DNA of 64,000 nucleotides from Nitrospira sp. (GCA_009594865.1 VOPT01000002.1:1-64000), one strand, 5' to 3'; positions 49,319 through 59,144 are shown, numbered from the stretch's first letter. A program made the numbers and translations. The notes: generated by a model not told the origin, from the sequence alone.

Positions 49319-51562
49319 ATGGAGCAGCACCACACCCGCCCAGAACCGGATGCGTCCGCGTATCGGTCTGATCCCCGCGTCTACCAAATCGCAAGCTTGA
49401 GCACCCTCCTCGTTTATGGTCTGTGCTGGCTGAACTTCGATCTGTCGATCCGGCAGATCGCCGTGACGATCGGCACTGCCTTGCTGACGCAATACGTCGG
49501 GACCAGGCTCGCCAACCTTCCACTGTTCGATCCCAAGAGCGCTCTGATCTCTTCACTGTCACTGTGTCTCCTCCTGCGTACCGATAATCCAGCGGTCGCT
49601 GCGCTGGCAGCCGTTCTCGCCATCGGCAGCAAGTTCGTCCTGCGCCGGCAGAACAAACACCTTTTCAATCCCACCAATCTGGCTCTGACCGTGGTCCTCG
49701 CAACCGGGCTCGGGTGGATATCGCCGGGACAATGGGGGCAGGCTGCTTGGGTCGCCTTTCTTATCGCCTGCCTTGGAAGTCTGGTCGTCACCCGCGCCGC
49801 ACGCGCCGATGTCACACTGGCGTTTCTCACCTTCTATGTCGGGCTGTTATTCGCACGGGCCCTGAGACTCGGTGATCCCATCACGATTCCACTCCATCAA
49901 CTCGAAAGCGGCGCACTGCTCATTTTTGCCTTCTTTATGATTTCCGATCCGAAGACAACGCCCGATTCACGAATCGGGCGCATCCTCTACGCGCTCCTCG
50001 TGGCACTGGCCGCACTCTATGTGCAGTTCGGGCTGTTCAGACCGAACGGGCCTCTGTGGGGCCTCATCGCCTGCGCGCCGCTGGTGCCAGTGATCGATTA
50101 CCTGTCTCCAGGCCCACGTTATCACTGGACGCTGCCTCCAACCGGTCGTCCTGCTGACTCAATGACCGAACCTGTTTTGGCTTCCGTCCCCGCTGTATCA
50201 CTCACCAAGGAGGTTCCTATGCGACGTGTCATCGTTCCGTCATTACTTCTGATGCTGACCCTCTTCGCCTGGGCAGGCGATGCCTCGGCCTTTTGCGGTT
50301 TTTATGTCGGCAAGGCCGATACGAAACTATTCAATAGGGCCTCCGAGGTGGCGATCGCGCGGCACGAGAACAAGACCGTCATCACGATGGCCAATGACTT
50401 CACAGGCGACGTAAAGGAGTTCGCGCTGGTGGTGCCGGTCCCGACGATCTTGGAGAAAGAACAGATCCACGTCGGCGATCCGGCGTTGCTGAAACATCTG
50501 GCTGATTACTCCGCACCTCGACTGGTGGAATACTTCGACCAGAATCCCTGCCTCCGTTACGACCTGATGGAACGCCGCAGCATGGACGCCATGAAGAGCG
50601 TGGCACCGGCGGCTGCTCCGCGTGAACGCGACAAGGCCCTGGGCGTGACGGTGGAGGCGCAATATACGGTCGGTGAATACGACATCCTCATCCTCTCCGG
50701 CAAAGAAAGCAGCGGCTTGGAAAGCTGGCTGACCGAGAACGGCTACCGCATCCCGCAGGGCGCGTCGGCAGTCCTGCAGAGTTATCTCAAACAGGGCATG
50801 AAATTCTTCGTCGCGAAGGTCAACCTGGGAGAGCAGGCCAAGCTTGGTCTAACGCACCTCCGGCCGCTGCAGATTGCGTTCGAATCCCCCAAGTTCATGC
50901 TGCCGATCCGGCTCGGCACGGTCAACGCCGACGGGGCGCAGGAATTAATTCTCTACTTCCTCACCAAGCAAGGCCGCGTCGAAACCACCAACTACCGGAC
51001 GGTGCGGTTGCCCGACGCGCAGGAGGTTCCACTGTTCGTGAAGGACAAGTTCGGCGACTTCTACCGCGACCTCTTCAGCCGGCAGGTAAAGCGAGAACAG
51101 GAACGCGGCGTCTTCATGGAATATGCCTGGGATATGAACTGGTGTGATCCCTGCGCCGCCGACCCGCTGTCGGCTGAAGAGTTGCGCAGTCTTGGCGTGT
51201 TTTGGCAGGAGAGCAGCGACCGGATGCGAAAAGGCCTGCCCATGGCGCAAAACGTGTTTCTGACCCGACTGCATGTCCGCTACGACGCCGCGCATTTTCC
51301 GGAAGACCTGATGTTCCAGGAGACCTCCGATCGCGGCAACTTCCAGGCACGCTACATCCTGCGCCATCCGTGGACCGGAACGGAGGACTGTGCAGCAGCC
51401 ACCATGTATCGTCAACACCTGCGCGAGCGGTACGAGCAGGAAGCGCAGACACTTGCCTCGCTGACCGGGTGGAACATCAACGAGATCCGCAACTCAATGA
51501 AACTGGCATCCCTGCCGACCGACAGGGAGAAGAAATGGTATCAGCGTTTGTGGAATAACTAG
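49319..51562 (+). CDS. RnfD/NqrB-like membrane domain fused in frame to DUF2330 protein
   Basis: This 747-residue frame joins two proteins that are usually separate. Residues 1-300 are an NQR2/RnfD-type membrane protein (LANLPLFDPKSALISSLSLCLL, NKHLFNPTNLALTVVLATGLG, ESGALLIFAFFMISDPKTTPDSRIGRI), missing the flavin SGAT site. From residue 301 the chain has its own signal peptide (MRRVIVPSLLLMLTLFAWAGDASA), then DUF2330 (FCGFYVGKADTKLFNRASEVAIARHENKT...). GGAGG before the ATG at 49319 marks the first start; the upstream GTG at 49304 is less likely. Internal initiation at 50219 is possible. Confidence 0.85.
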   Translation: MEQHHTRPEPDASAYRSDPRVYQIASLSTLLVYGLCWLNFDLSIRQIAVTIGTALLTQYVGTRLANLPLFDPKSALISSLSLCLLLRTDNPAVAALAAVLAIGSKFVLRRQNKHLFNPTNLALTVVLATGLGWISPGQWGQAAWVAFLIACLGSLVVTRAARADVTLAFLTFYVGLLFARALRLGDPITIPLHQLESGALLIFAFFMISDPKTTPDSRIGRILYALLVALAALYVQFGLFRPNGPLWGLIACAPLVPVIDYLSPGPRYHWTLPPTGRPADSMTEPVLASVPAVSLTKEVPMRRVIVPSLLLMLTLFAWAGDASAFCGFYVGKADTKLFNRASEVAIARHENKTVITMANDFTGDVKEFALVVPVPTILEKEQIHVGDPALLKHLADYSAPRLVEYFDQNPCLRYDLMERRSMDAMKSVAPAAAPRERDKALGVTVEAQYTVGEYDILILSGKESSGLESWLTENGYRIPQGASAVLQSYLKQGMKFFVAKVNLGEQAKLGLTHLRPLQIAFESPKFMLPIRLGTVNADGAQELILYFLTKQGRVETTNYRTVRLPDAQEVPLFVKDKFGDFYRDLFSRQVKREQERGVFMEYAWDMNWCDPCAADPLSAEELRSLGVFWQESSDRMRKGLPMAQNVFLTRLHVRYDAAHFPEDLMFQETSDRGNFQARYILRHPWTGTEDCAAATMYRQHLRERYEQEAQTLASLTGWNINEIRNSMKLASLPTDREKKWYQRLWNN
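50207..50221 (+). promoter_or_regulatory. Internal ribosome binding site and start for DUF2330 part
   Basis: AAGGAGG (50207-50213) lies 5 nt before an in-frame ATG (50219-50221), which begins a classic signal peptide. This is a stronger site than most gene starts in the window. It implies that the DUF2330 protein can be made alone even though no stop codon separates it from the RnfD-like part. Confidence 0.75.
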
Positions 51563-51576
51563 TCGCAGACAGAAAC

Positions 51577-51601
51577 CGGAGGCCGGAATAGCCGGCCTCC
51601 G
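51577..51601. terminator. Bidirectional hairpin terminator
   Basis: CGGAGGCCGG (51577-51586) and CCGGCCTCCG (51592-51601) form a perfect 10-bp stem with a 5-nt loop between convergent genes. On the minus strand the tail is TTTCTGTCT, moderately T-rich. Confidence 0.7.
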
Positions 51602-51647
51602 TAAAGCGCCACCCTCTTTGTAATCAGATTCGATATGGGGCAGGAAA

Positions 51648-52088
51648 TTACTTCGTGGCGCAATCGCCCGTGCGTTTGCCATCAACCTTCATCGTCACCG
51701 ACAGGGCCTTGTCGCCTTTCGGCGTCGCTTTGCGGACGACAGAAAAACCGGTATTGGAGACCGTGCCTTCGACGCGGGTCATCGCGTACAGGCCTTCAAT
51801 ATCGTAACTCACGGTCCCGCCATGCATCGACACGTTCATCACCTTGTTCGCCGGATTAGGTTTGAATCCGTTTAAGGCATAATAATTAAACACCGCATCC
51901 GGGTTCGCCAAATGTTCCTCCTTCACACATCGGGTATGGGTGTCCGGCTTGCCAGCCTCCCCGCTGCTGCTCTCGGTCACGGCCGTCACCTGGTACTCAC
52001 CCGGCTTCAGCGGGACCGCCTCTGCCCACACCAATGGCGCAGCGCCGAGGATTCCCGCGATCACACACAAGCCCATGCCTACCTTCAT
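51648..52088 (-). CDS. Secreted DUF3617-family protein
   Basis: This 146-residue protein has a signal peptide (MKVGMGLCVIAGILGAAPLVWAEAV). The mature part, PLKPGEYQVTAVTESSS ... THTRCVKEEHLANPDAVFNYY ... GTVSNTGFSVVRKATPKGDKAL ... RTGDCATK, follows the DUF3617 pattern with two conserved Cys. AAGGAGG precedes the ATG at 52088. Function is unknown. Confidence 0.8.
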   Translation of the reverse strand: MKVGMGLCVIAGILGAAPLVWAEAVPLKPGEYQVTAVTESSSGEAGKPDTHTRCVKEEHLANPDAVFNYYALNGFKPNPANKVMNVSMHGGTVSYDIEGLYAMTRVEGTVSNTGFSVVRKATPKGDKALSVTMKVDGKRTGDCATK

Positions 52089-52281
52089 CGTCGCCCTCCT
52101 TGTGATACCGGGGTGCGTCTGCTCCTGGCTCATCACAAAGACCAGGCCGCCTCGCCCGAATTCGTGCCCCATCAAGGACCCGGCGATTGTGCTGATGCCT
52201 GGAGATATTGTCAACCGTTACCTCGTTGCAGACAGTCTCCAAGGTCTGCCGGAACGAGGGCCAGCCTAGGCTCATTTCCCT

Positions 52282-52302
52282 GCCGACTATGCTATAGTCG
52301 GC
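52282..52302. promoter_or_regulatory. Hairpin/palindrome in divergent region
   Basis: GCCGACTAT (52282-52290) and ATAGTCGGC (52294-52302) are perfect inverted arms with a 3-bp centre, 42 bp before the DUF3015 lipoprotein start and within the 255-bp gap between two divergent genes. It is a candidate operator or mRNA 5' hairpin. Confidence 0.45.
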
Positions 52303-52343
52303 CACCATCATCTCCCTATCGCCGCATGAAAGGAGCACTACGT

Positions 52344-52739
52344 ATGACAGGAACCCGTCGTTCGCTCATCGCCGCAGTCAGCGGACTTTCACTTCTGGCG
52401 TTGCTCTCGGCCTGTTCCTTCAAGGCCACGTTTAAAGAGACCACCGACACCACATCGAATATCACCGGCACCACGTCCGGGCGCATCTGGTGGAATGAAG
52501 ACGGCCTGCTGAAATCTGAGCACAAGGTAGCCGCCTTCACCGCCTACAATGCGGAAAATCTGGAAGCCGATGCGGCCCGGGGACAGGGCGAATATCTCGC
52601 GTCGTTGAATACGCTCACGAATCTCCCGGATGCACCGGCATTTCAGCCCTCCGCGCAGGATGCGTTCAGCCGCTGGGGCCACGGCGGCTCCCTGTCGGCT
52701 ACCGACCTCGTCAAGGCCTTACAAACCGCGCACCGCTGA
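52344..52739 (+). CDS. DUF3015-like lipoprotein
   Basis: This 131-residue protein has a signal with lipobox LLSAC (about residue 24). The mature sequence includes TSGRIWWNEDGLLKSEHKVAAFTAYNAENLEADAARGQGEYLASLNTLT, which matches the DUF3015 pattern (ENLxxDxARGxGEYL). AAGGAG before ATG 52344 sets the start. Function unknown; many members are stress-induced secreted proteins. Confidence 0.75.
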   Translation: MTGTRRSLIAAVSGLSLLALLSACSFKATFKETTDTTSNITGTTSGRIWWNEDGLLKSEHKVAAFTAYNAENLEADAARGQGEYLASLNTLTNLPDAPAFQPSAQDAFSRWGHGGSLSATDLVKALQTAHR

Positions 52740-52801
52740 CACAGAGGCCGATCACCGTAGAGTCGCCCAGACACCGCACTTCACCGGAGTTCGAGACGGA
52801 C

Positions 52802-53656
52802 ATGAACGCGCCGCGCAATCCCCTCGCCATCCATCGCATCTTTCATCCGACGGATTTTTCGCAGGACAGCCAGGTGGCATTCGTCCATGCCCTCAAGCTG
52901 GCATTGGTCTTTCGCGCCGAGCTGACCATCATGCACGTGGATCCCGACGTCTCCCCCGAAGGGTTCGAGGATTTTCCCCGCATCCGTCCGACGCTCGCAC
53001 AATGGGGACTGCTCCCGGAATCCAGCGCGAAAAGCGATGTGACCTCGCTGGGCATCCGGATCCGGAAGGTTCGCGCCCTGGCCGCCGATGCCAAACAGGC
53101 GATCATTCATCATCTGACCGCCACACCGACCGATCTCATGGTCCTGGCCACGCACAAACACGAGGGATTCGCCCGGTGGATCCATCATGCCGTCGCGGAA
53201 CCGGTGTCACGCGCCATGCATGTCACGACGCTATTCGTCCCCTCCAACGTTGAGGGATTTGTCTCGCGCGCCACCGGCGCAACCTCCCTGCATCGTGTGC
53301 TGCTGCCGATCTCGCGTACCCCGTCGTCTCAACCGGCCATCGATGCGGCGACCGTGCTGGTTTCTCAACTGAGCGCGCCGCCAGTCACGATGACGCTCAT
53401 TCATGCCGGCGCGGAAGGCGAGGTTGAGACGCTGGCGCTTCCACAGAAGGCCGACTGGTCCTGGAATCAGTTGTTTGGAAAAGGCGATCCCGTCGAATGG
53501 ATTCTCGCGGCAGGCGCCGAATTCGATGTGGATGTGATTGTGATGGCGACCAAAGGGCAGGACAGCCTGCTCGATATGTTGCGCGGCAGTACGACGGAAC
53601 GCGTCTTGCGGGGTGCGCGCTGCCCGCTGCTTGCCATTCCCGCACCGCTTATTTGA
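52802..53656 (+). CDS. Tandem universal stress protein
   Basis: This 284-residue protein has two UspA domains. The first starts HRIFHPTDFSQDSQVAFVHALKLAL (about 10-147) and the second HRVLLPISRTPSSQPAIDAATVLV (about 163-283) with VDVIVMATKGQDSLLDMLRGSTTERVLRGARCPLLAIP, the ATP-binding pattern G-2x-G-9x-G(S/T). Second-domain residues fit a nucleotide site; the first is less complete. Its stop codon abuts the convergent lhr stop without spacing. Confidence 0.9.
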   Translation: MNAPRNPLAIHRIFHPTDFSQDSQVAFVHALKLALVFRAELTIMHVDPDVSPEGFEDFPRIRPTLAQWGLLPESSAKSDVTSLGIRIRKVRALAADAKQAIIHHLTATPTDLMVLATHKHEGFARWIHHAVAEPVSRAMHVTTLFVPSNVEGFVSRATGATSLHRVLLPISRTPSSQPAIDAATVLVSQLSAPPVTMTLIHAGAEGEVETLALPQKADWSWNQLFGKGDPVEWILAAGAEFDVDVIVMATKGQDSLLDMLRGSTTERVLRGARCPLLAIPAPLI

Positions 53657-56600
53657 TCAGGATCGCACGTCCCGTTGCGCCACTTCGAGGATCGGCGGCA
53701 TCTGCCGATCGTTCGCCGTTCGTCCGGTCACGGTGCGAATGACGACGCCCTCGCGAAACACCACGAAGTTCGACGGGATCGCCGCGATACGAGGCCCGGG
53801 GAGAATGATCCCGGCCAGGTTCAAGGGATCAGCCGCCGAAATTTTGATCTCCTGCTGGGCGGCGGTGCCCGGGCGCTTCTTCAAGGCCCGTAACGCCTCC
53901 AGCGCCTCCGGCAAGGCAAATTGCTCTCCCGTAAATCCACTGACGAACCGTCCCCCGCGCAACTCTCCCGTCGATTCGAGGCGCCGGTAACAGATCAACA
54001 GGTCTCGCCAGGAAGAGACGATCGACTCGCGTGCCAACAGATCGCGGAATACTACGCCATATCGCTGCAGCAATTGCCGCGCAATACGTTCCGTCCCCTG
54101 CGCCGGTTGTGAGAAACCAAGAACATGAGCAGACGAAGACGGTGACCGCGAGTCCGCCGAGACCTGACAAGAGGCCGGCGATTGTCCGAGGACCGGCCTC
54201 AGGAGCGACCAGCGTCCACCGACGTGGCGGGGCCGGCGATTCCGATCGGACGCCTCCGCGCGACGTCGCCGCGGATCGATGAGCGCCCGTAAATTATCGA
54301 ACCCGTCGGCTGTCACCAGCCCGGCAGCGACCAATTCCCACAGCCCGTCCTCCACTTCCGACGCCAACAAGCGGGTCCCGTGCAGCAGCTCGCTGAAAAA
54401 GCTCGCACCACGCTCCTGCAGACAACGGCGAATGGCCTGAGCCGAGAGGCTGAGTTTGGAGGAAAGATCCAATCGTGCCAAATCCTCTCCAGTCGCCTCC
54501 AGCAGCACCGCAGCGTCTTCTCGCGCAAATAGACTGACGGGCGCGACACGCGTCGGAACCACGCGCCGTCCCGGCAACAGGGCAAGCTCCTGCATGAGCC
54601 GCGGATGCGGCGTGACTCGGCCCCACATCAGCGCGCCGCCCAAACAGAGCCGGTCCAGCCATTCCGGCTGATACTTCGCCAGCCGAACTCGAAGAATCTG
54701 CGCTTCCCAGGCCGATGCGGCGGCCTCGAAGCCTCCAAGTTGTTTCGCCACTTCGAGTAGTCCGGCCTCTCCATGGAGACGAGCTCCCGGTGACGCGTGC
54801 TGCCATTGGAACAGAAACCGCATGAACTCAGCAGCCGTGACGGGTTCAATCTCCTTGCGTAGCCGACCGACCGTGAGACGGTAAATTCTGGCCAACAGCC
54901 GCCGATGACACCACTCCACTACCCCATCCGTGGGTTGTGAGGCCTGCGTTGAAAATCGCCCTCGCAGGACGTGGCCTTGCGCTTCGAGTCTCAACATCGC
55001 CCCGTCGACATCCTGCACGGCCAAATCCAGGCGCGCAGCTAGGTCGGCCGTCGTCACCGGCCCGATACTTTCCATCCATCCCAAGGCGACGCGCTGAATC
55101 ACCGCTTCCCGCTCCAGCGAGGTTTCGGGAGGCGTCGGGGCCGCCTCCGGATCGATCCGGGCATCGGGATACAGCAAGCTAGCGTATTGATGATTCTCCG
55201 CAGCCAACCATCCTCGCTTTCTCCCATCCTTCCACAGCGTGGCGATCCGGCCTGCGGCCTCGAGCCTCGGCACGAGCAGGTCCCATCCCGGCATACACGC
55301 GCAGGGCACCCAGCCGAGGGTCAGCAGCGCATCGTGCAATTCCTCCGCATCACGCACATCGGGCCAGGATTCTTCTCTGACTTGATCGATGGCTGACTGG
55401 TCCAACGCGCCCATCTCGCCCGCCAATGCGGCCGGCAGCGTGCGCCGCATATCCACGGCCCGTGCCCGACGTTCTTCGAGCGGCGCATCGTCGAGATACG
55501 CATAGGGATTGGCGTTTAAGATTTCGTGGCAGAAAGCGGACGGCATCGGCGTGTCGACGGCGATGCAGGCAATCGCGCCGGATTCGATGCGATTCAGCAC
55601 CGCTGCCAACCCCTCGATGTCCATCGCTTCCGTCAGGCAATCCCGGATCGTTTCCTGCGCCAACGGATGGTCAGGAATCTGACGTTCCGTGCGTTCTCCT
55701 TGGAAATTGTCCTGGCAGGCAATGGCATCGGGGAACACGGCGGCCAGGAGATCTTCAGCGCGCATACGTTGAATTTGAGGTGGCACCCGCTTTCCTCCGG
55801 CAAACCGGAGCAACGCCAAGGCTCGCGACGCATTCCACCGCCACCGGGTCATGAACATCGGCGCCTGCAGCACGGCCTGGGTCAACACCTCGCGCAGAGT
55901 GTTGACGTTCAGAAAGGCAAACAGCGTCTCGAGCGGAAAACTGTGCTTTTCGCCCAGCGACAGCACGATCCCTTCATCCGTCGCGGCGGCTTGCAGTTCA
56001 AAATCGAAGGTCACGCAAAAGCGTTTCCGCAGGGCGAGCCCCCAAGCGCGATTCACCCTGCCGCCGAACGGCGCATGGATAACGAGCTGCATGCCCCCGC
56101 TTTCATCGAAGAATCGTTCCGCCACGATCGTCTGTTGCGTGGGCACCGTCCCCAGAACAGCCTTCCCGGTTAACAGATATTGCACCGCCTGTTCCGCTCC
56201 TCGCTGGTCGAGACCGCATTCCTGCTTGAGCCATTGCACCGGCGGCGCGGAAGGAGGAGGCGCCGGCACATGTGGATCCAGGCCCTGATCGAGATCGGCC
56301 CTGAGACGCGCCACTTCGGCCGACAAATCCGCCGTACGCGCCGGCGCTTCACCCCGCCAGAACGGAATGGTCGGTGGAGCACCCTGCGCATCTTCGACAC
56401 GCATCTTGCCGGTTTCGACGCCTTTGATGCGCCAGGATGTATTGCCCAGCAGGATAATGTCTCCCGCCAGACTCTCGACGGCGAAATCTTCATCGACTGA
56501 TCCCACCACCGTGCCGTCCGGTTCAGCAATCACGGCGTAGTTGGCAGTATCGGGAATGGCGCCGCCGGACGTGATGGCGGCCAATCTGGCCCCGCGGCGG

Positions 56601-58111
56601 CCGCGGATCTGATGGTTGATACGGTCGTGGTGCAGATAGGCTCGTCCACGGCCTCGGCTGGTCGCGTATCCGTCGGCCAGCATGGCGACCACCGCGTCGA
56701 ACGTCTCACGGCTCAGGTCGCGGAATGGCATGGCCTTGCGGCACAACTCATACAGCTCCGTCTCGTCCCAGGCTTGGGTGGCAGCCGCCGCGACAATCTG
56801 TTGCGCCAGGACATCAAGGGGTGCAGGCGGCACCTCGATGTGGTCCAGCACACCGGCTCTGATCGACCGAATCAGTGCGGCACATTCGATCAACTCGTCA
56901 CGCGTCGTGGCAAACAGTCGGCCCTTCGGAATGGCATGAACCCAATGGCCGGCCCGGCCGACACGCTGTAGACAGGTGGCGATGGACCGGGGTGATCCGA
57001 TCTGGCAGACCAGATCGACCGTTCCGACATCGATGCCGAGTTCCAGCGAGGCCGTCGCGACAACCACTCGCACGGCGCCCGTCTTTAAACGATCCTCGGC
57101 AGCCAAGCGGATCTCCCGCGACAAGCTCCCGTGGTGAGCCGCCACGATGCCGTCGCCCAGGTGGCGCAATCGATCTTCTAAGTAGTGCGAGACCCGCTCG
57201 GCCAAGCGCCGCGTATTGACGAACACCAGTGTGGAGCGATGCGCTTCCACCAGTTCGGCAACCCGATCGTAGATATCGCTCCAGATCGCATTGGTCGCCA
57301 CGGGCCCGAGTTCGTCCTTCGGGACTTCGACCGCCAGATCCATGTCGCGCCGATGGCCGACATCGATGATTGCGACATCGTTCGCCACCGGCATGTCGTC
57401 GCCTGAACGCCCGTCTGTGAAACCCTCATTTCGCGTCAGTGCAGAGGGCGACCGGTTCCCCACTAAGAAGTGGCCCATACGCTCAATCGGACGTTGGGTG
57501 GCGGACAGACCGATCCGTTGCACGACACCACCGGCCAGCGCCGCCGCGCGTTCCAACGACAGGGCTAAGTGCGCCCCTCGTTTGTTCGGGGCGACGGCAT
57601 GGACCTCATCGACAATGACCGTACGGACCGTCTTCAACATCGCCCGGCTCTTTTCCGCGGTGAGCAGAATAAACAGCGATTCGGGCGTGGTAATCAGGAT
57701 ATGCGGAGGGCGCCGGAGCATCTGCTGCCGCTCGCTCATCGGTGTGTCGCCGGTCCGTACGATGACTCGCAGATCAGGCAACAACAGTCCCGCCGAAAGG
57801 GCCGCTTGACCGATCTCGAGGAGCGGTTGCTGAAGGTTTTTTTGCACATCGTTGCTGAGCGCTTTGAGCGGCGAGACGTAGAGGATTTGCGTTTCATCCC
57901 GCAAGTCGCAACGTAGCGCCTGCTGAAACAGCCGATCGATACAGGACAGGAATGCTGCGAGAGTCTTTCCCGATCCGGTCGGGGCGGAAATCAGCAGATC
58001 ACGCCCGGACTGAATCTCCGGCCAAGCCTGCTGCTGGACGTCAGTCGCGACCGCAAATTTTTCGGTGAACCATTCAGCGATGATGGGATGAAAGGGCAGA
58101 GCCGGCGTCAT
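53657..58111 (-). CDS. lhr: Long-form ATP-dependent helicase Lhr
   Basis: This 1484-residue DNA helicase is close to the 1538 of E. coli Lhr. RecA-like domain 1 has SAPTGSGKTLAAFLSCIDRLF (Walker A), VSPLKALSNDVQKNL, TTPESLFILL and VDEVHAVAPNKRGAHLALSLER (DEVH box). Domain 2 has VFVNTRRLAERVSHYLEDRL, ASLELGIDVGTVDLVCQIGSPRS and QRVGRAGHW. A winged-helix region and a C-terminal extension follow (to residue 1484). Lhr acts on DNA replication or repair intermediates. The ATG at 58111 starts the conserved MTPALPFHPIIAEWF. Confidence 0.95.
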   Translation of the reverse strand: MTPALPFHPIIAEWFTEKFAVATDVQQQAWPEIQSGRDLLISAPTGSGKTLAAFLSCIDRLFQQALRCDLRDETQILYVSPLKALSNDVQKNLQQPLLEIGQAALSAGLLLPDLRVIVRTGDTPMSERQQMLRRPPHILITTPESLFILLTAEKSRAMLKTVRTVIVDEVHAVAPNKRGAHLALSLERAAALAGGVVQRIGLSATQRPIERMGHFLVGNRSPSALTRNEGFTDGRSGDDMPVANDVAIIDVGHRRDMDLAVEVPKDELGPVATNAIWSDIYDRVAELVEAHRSTLVFVNTRRLAERVSHYLEDRLRHLGDGIVAAHHGSLSREIRLAAEDRLKTGAVRVVVATASLELGIDVGTVDLVCQIGSPRSIATCLQRVGRAGHWVHAIPKGRLFATTRDELIECAALIRSIRAGVLDHIEVPPAPLDVLAQQIVAAAATQAWDETELYELCRKAMPFRDLSRETFDAVVAMLADGYATSRGRGRAYLHHDRINHQIRGRRGARLAAITSGGAIPDTANYAVIAEPDGTVVGSVDEDFAVESLAGDIILLGNTSWRIKGVETGKMRVEDAQGAPPTIPFWRGEAPARTADLSAEVARLRADLDQGLDPHVPAPPPSAPPVQWLKQECGLDQRGAEQAVQYLLTGKAVLGTVPTQQTIVAERFFDESGGMQLVIHAPFGGRVNRAWGLALRKRFCVTFDFELQAAATDEGIVLSLGEKHSFPLETLFAFLNVNTLREVLTQAVLQAPMFMTRWRWNASRALALLRFAGGKRVPPQIQRMRAEDLLAAVFPDAIACQDNFQGERTERQIPDHPLAQETIRDCLTEAMDIEGLAAVLNRIESGAIACIAVDTPMPSAFCHEILNANPYAYLDDAPLEERRARAVDMRRTLPAALAGEMGALDQSAIDQVREESWPDVRDAEELHDALLTLGWVPCACMPGWDLLVPRLEAAGRIATLWKDGRKRGWLAAENHQYASLLYPDARIDPEAAPTPPETSLEREAVIQRVALGWMESIGPVTTADLAARLDLAVQDVDGAMLRLEAQGHVLRGRFSTQASQPTDGVVEWCHRRLLARIYRLTVGRLRKEIEPVTAAEFMRFLFQWQHASPGARLHGEAGLLEVAKQLGGFEAAASAWEAQILRVRLAKYQPEWLDRLCLGGALMWGRVTPHPRLMQELALLPGRRVVPTRVAPVSLFAREDAAVLLEATGEDLARLDLSSKLSLSAQAIRRCLQERGASFFSELLHGTRLLASEVEDGLWELVAAGLVTADGFDNLRALIDPRRRRAEASDRNRRPRHVGGRWSLLRPVLGQSPASCQVSADSRSPSSSAHVLGFSQPAQGTERIARQLLQRYGVVFRDLLARESIVSSWRDLLICYRRLESTGELRGGRFVSGFTGEQFALPEALEALRALKKRPGTAAQQEIKISAADPLNLAGIILPGPRIAAIPSNFVVFREGVVIRTVTGRTANDRQMPPILEVAQRDVRS

Positions 58112-58311
58112 CGGGCGATCGTAACACAACCACCACTGGCGGAACATGCGGGTCGGATCGTTGAATTGTGCGGTAGCTGGGGGGGAGTCTCCGGAGGGGG
58201 AACTTTTATGGAACGAGAGGCCGTGCGGAGAGCATACAGACCGTGCCAGTTTAGGAGGCGGGATGTGGTCGTCTTGCTCTTAGCGAACACACAGCAGGCC
58301 AGGCTGCCTCA

Positions 58312-58512
58312 TTATTCGCCATAGGATTTTAAGATGTCATAGGACAAACGGCATTCGCTGCAGTAGTTTCTCGAAAACCGCACCTGGGATGGCGACACCA
58401 CGTGTCGCGCCAGATAACTCGGGAAATCGACCCAACAGTTCGTCCCCCTGGCGGAGAATCCATCGTCGCGCACCCGGCGGCACAACTCACACATCGGTAC
58501 GACTCGCACCAT
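58312..58512 (-). CDS. Small CxxC/CxxC protein resembling the Cys4 tail of sensor kinases
   Basis: This 66-residue protein reads MVRVVPMCELCRRVRDDGF ... NYCSECRLSYDILKSYGE. Two CxxC pairs around a region of about 45 residues match the zinc-like Cys4 module found at the ends of GAF/PAS proteins and histidine kinases (CSWCKKVRDDxGYW ... GICPEC). Here it is a separate protein. AGGAG stands 8 nt before the ATG at 58512. It precedes a lone receiver gene. Confidence 0.7.
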   Translation of the reverse strand: MVRVVPMCELCRRVRDDGFSARGTNCWVDFPSYLARHVVSPSQVRFSRNYCSECRLSYDILKSYGE

Positions 58513-58556
58513 CGTCGATCTCCTGTTGCAGAATTCATGCTCAAGGATCACCGCAG

Positions 58557-58988
58557 TCAGGTGTCCTGTTTTCGGATCGCCCGCACATGAAGATCATCCG
58601 GACAACAAACTCGCTCTCCCCGGAGCACTCGGCCAAGGTAGTGCCCGAGATCGACCGTCAGGTGCTTCACCAAATATCCGCTCGCCCCAGCCTCGAATGC
58701 GGCCATAACGTAGACCGGGTCCTCATGGAGCGCAAAAAAGACCACCTTGCTATCCGGCAGTGTCTCGTATAACTGACGAGCCGTCCCGAGCCCCTCCAGA
58801 AAGGAGAGGGAGAAATCCAGAATAATCAACTCCGGCTCGAGTTTTTTTGCCGTCATGACCACGGCTTCGCCCTCGGTTTCGGATGCCACCACCTCGTAGT
58901 GAGATTCCAGCAAAATCTCCAAATAGGCGAGCATGGCCCGAGAGGAATCGCCGATCAACACACGGGGACGCGACATCTTCTTTCTCAT
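58557..58988 (-). CDS. Single-domain response regulator (receiver only)
   Basis: This 143-residue receiver has the acidic Asp14 (LIGDSSRAML), phospho-acceptor Asp58 in LIILDFSLS, the Lys in GYLVKHL and no output domain. Phosphorylation would relay a signal to a partner. AGGA precedes the ATG at 58988; 58976 is an alternative. It is in a signalling cluster with a small Cys protein, a NarL regulator and a kinase. Confidence 0.85.
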   Translation of the reverse strand: MRKKMSRPRVLIGDSSRAMLAYLEILLESHYEVVASETEGEAVVMTAKKLEPELIILDFSLSFLEGLGTARQLYETLPDSKVVFFALHEDPVYVMAAFEAGASGYLVKHLTVDLGHYLGRVLRGERVCCPDDLHVRAIRKQDT

Positions 58989-59144
58989 AGTCCTACGAGT
59001 CACTGCGTAGTTAAAGAAGGCGTATAGTAGGACAAGTGAAGGGAAAACCACACGCGTAAGAGAACGGGTTTCAAGGCCAAAAAGATACTGGCCTACAGAC
59101 TAGTATTGGCAAGACGGATGGGATAGGAAACGGATGGATTCCCG

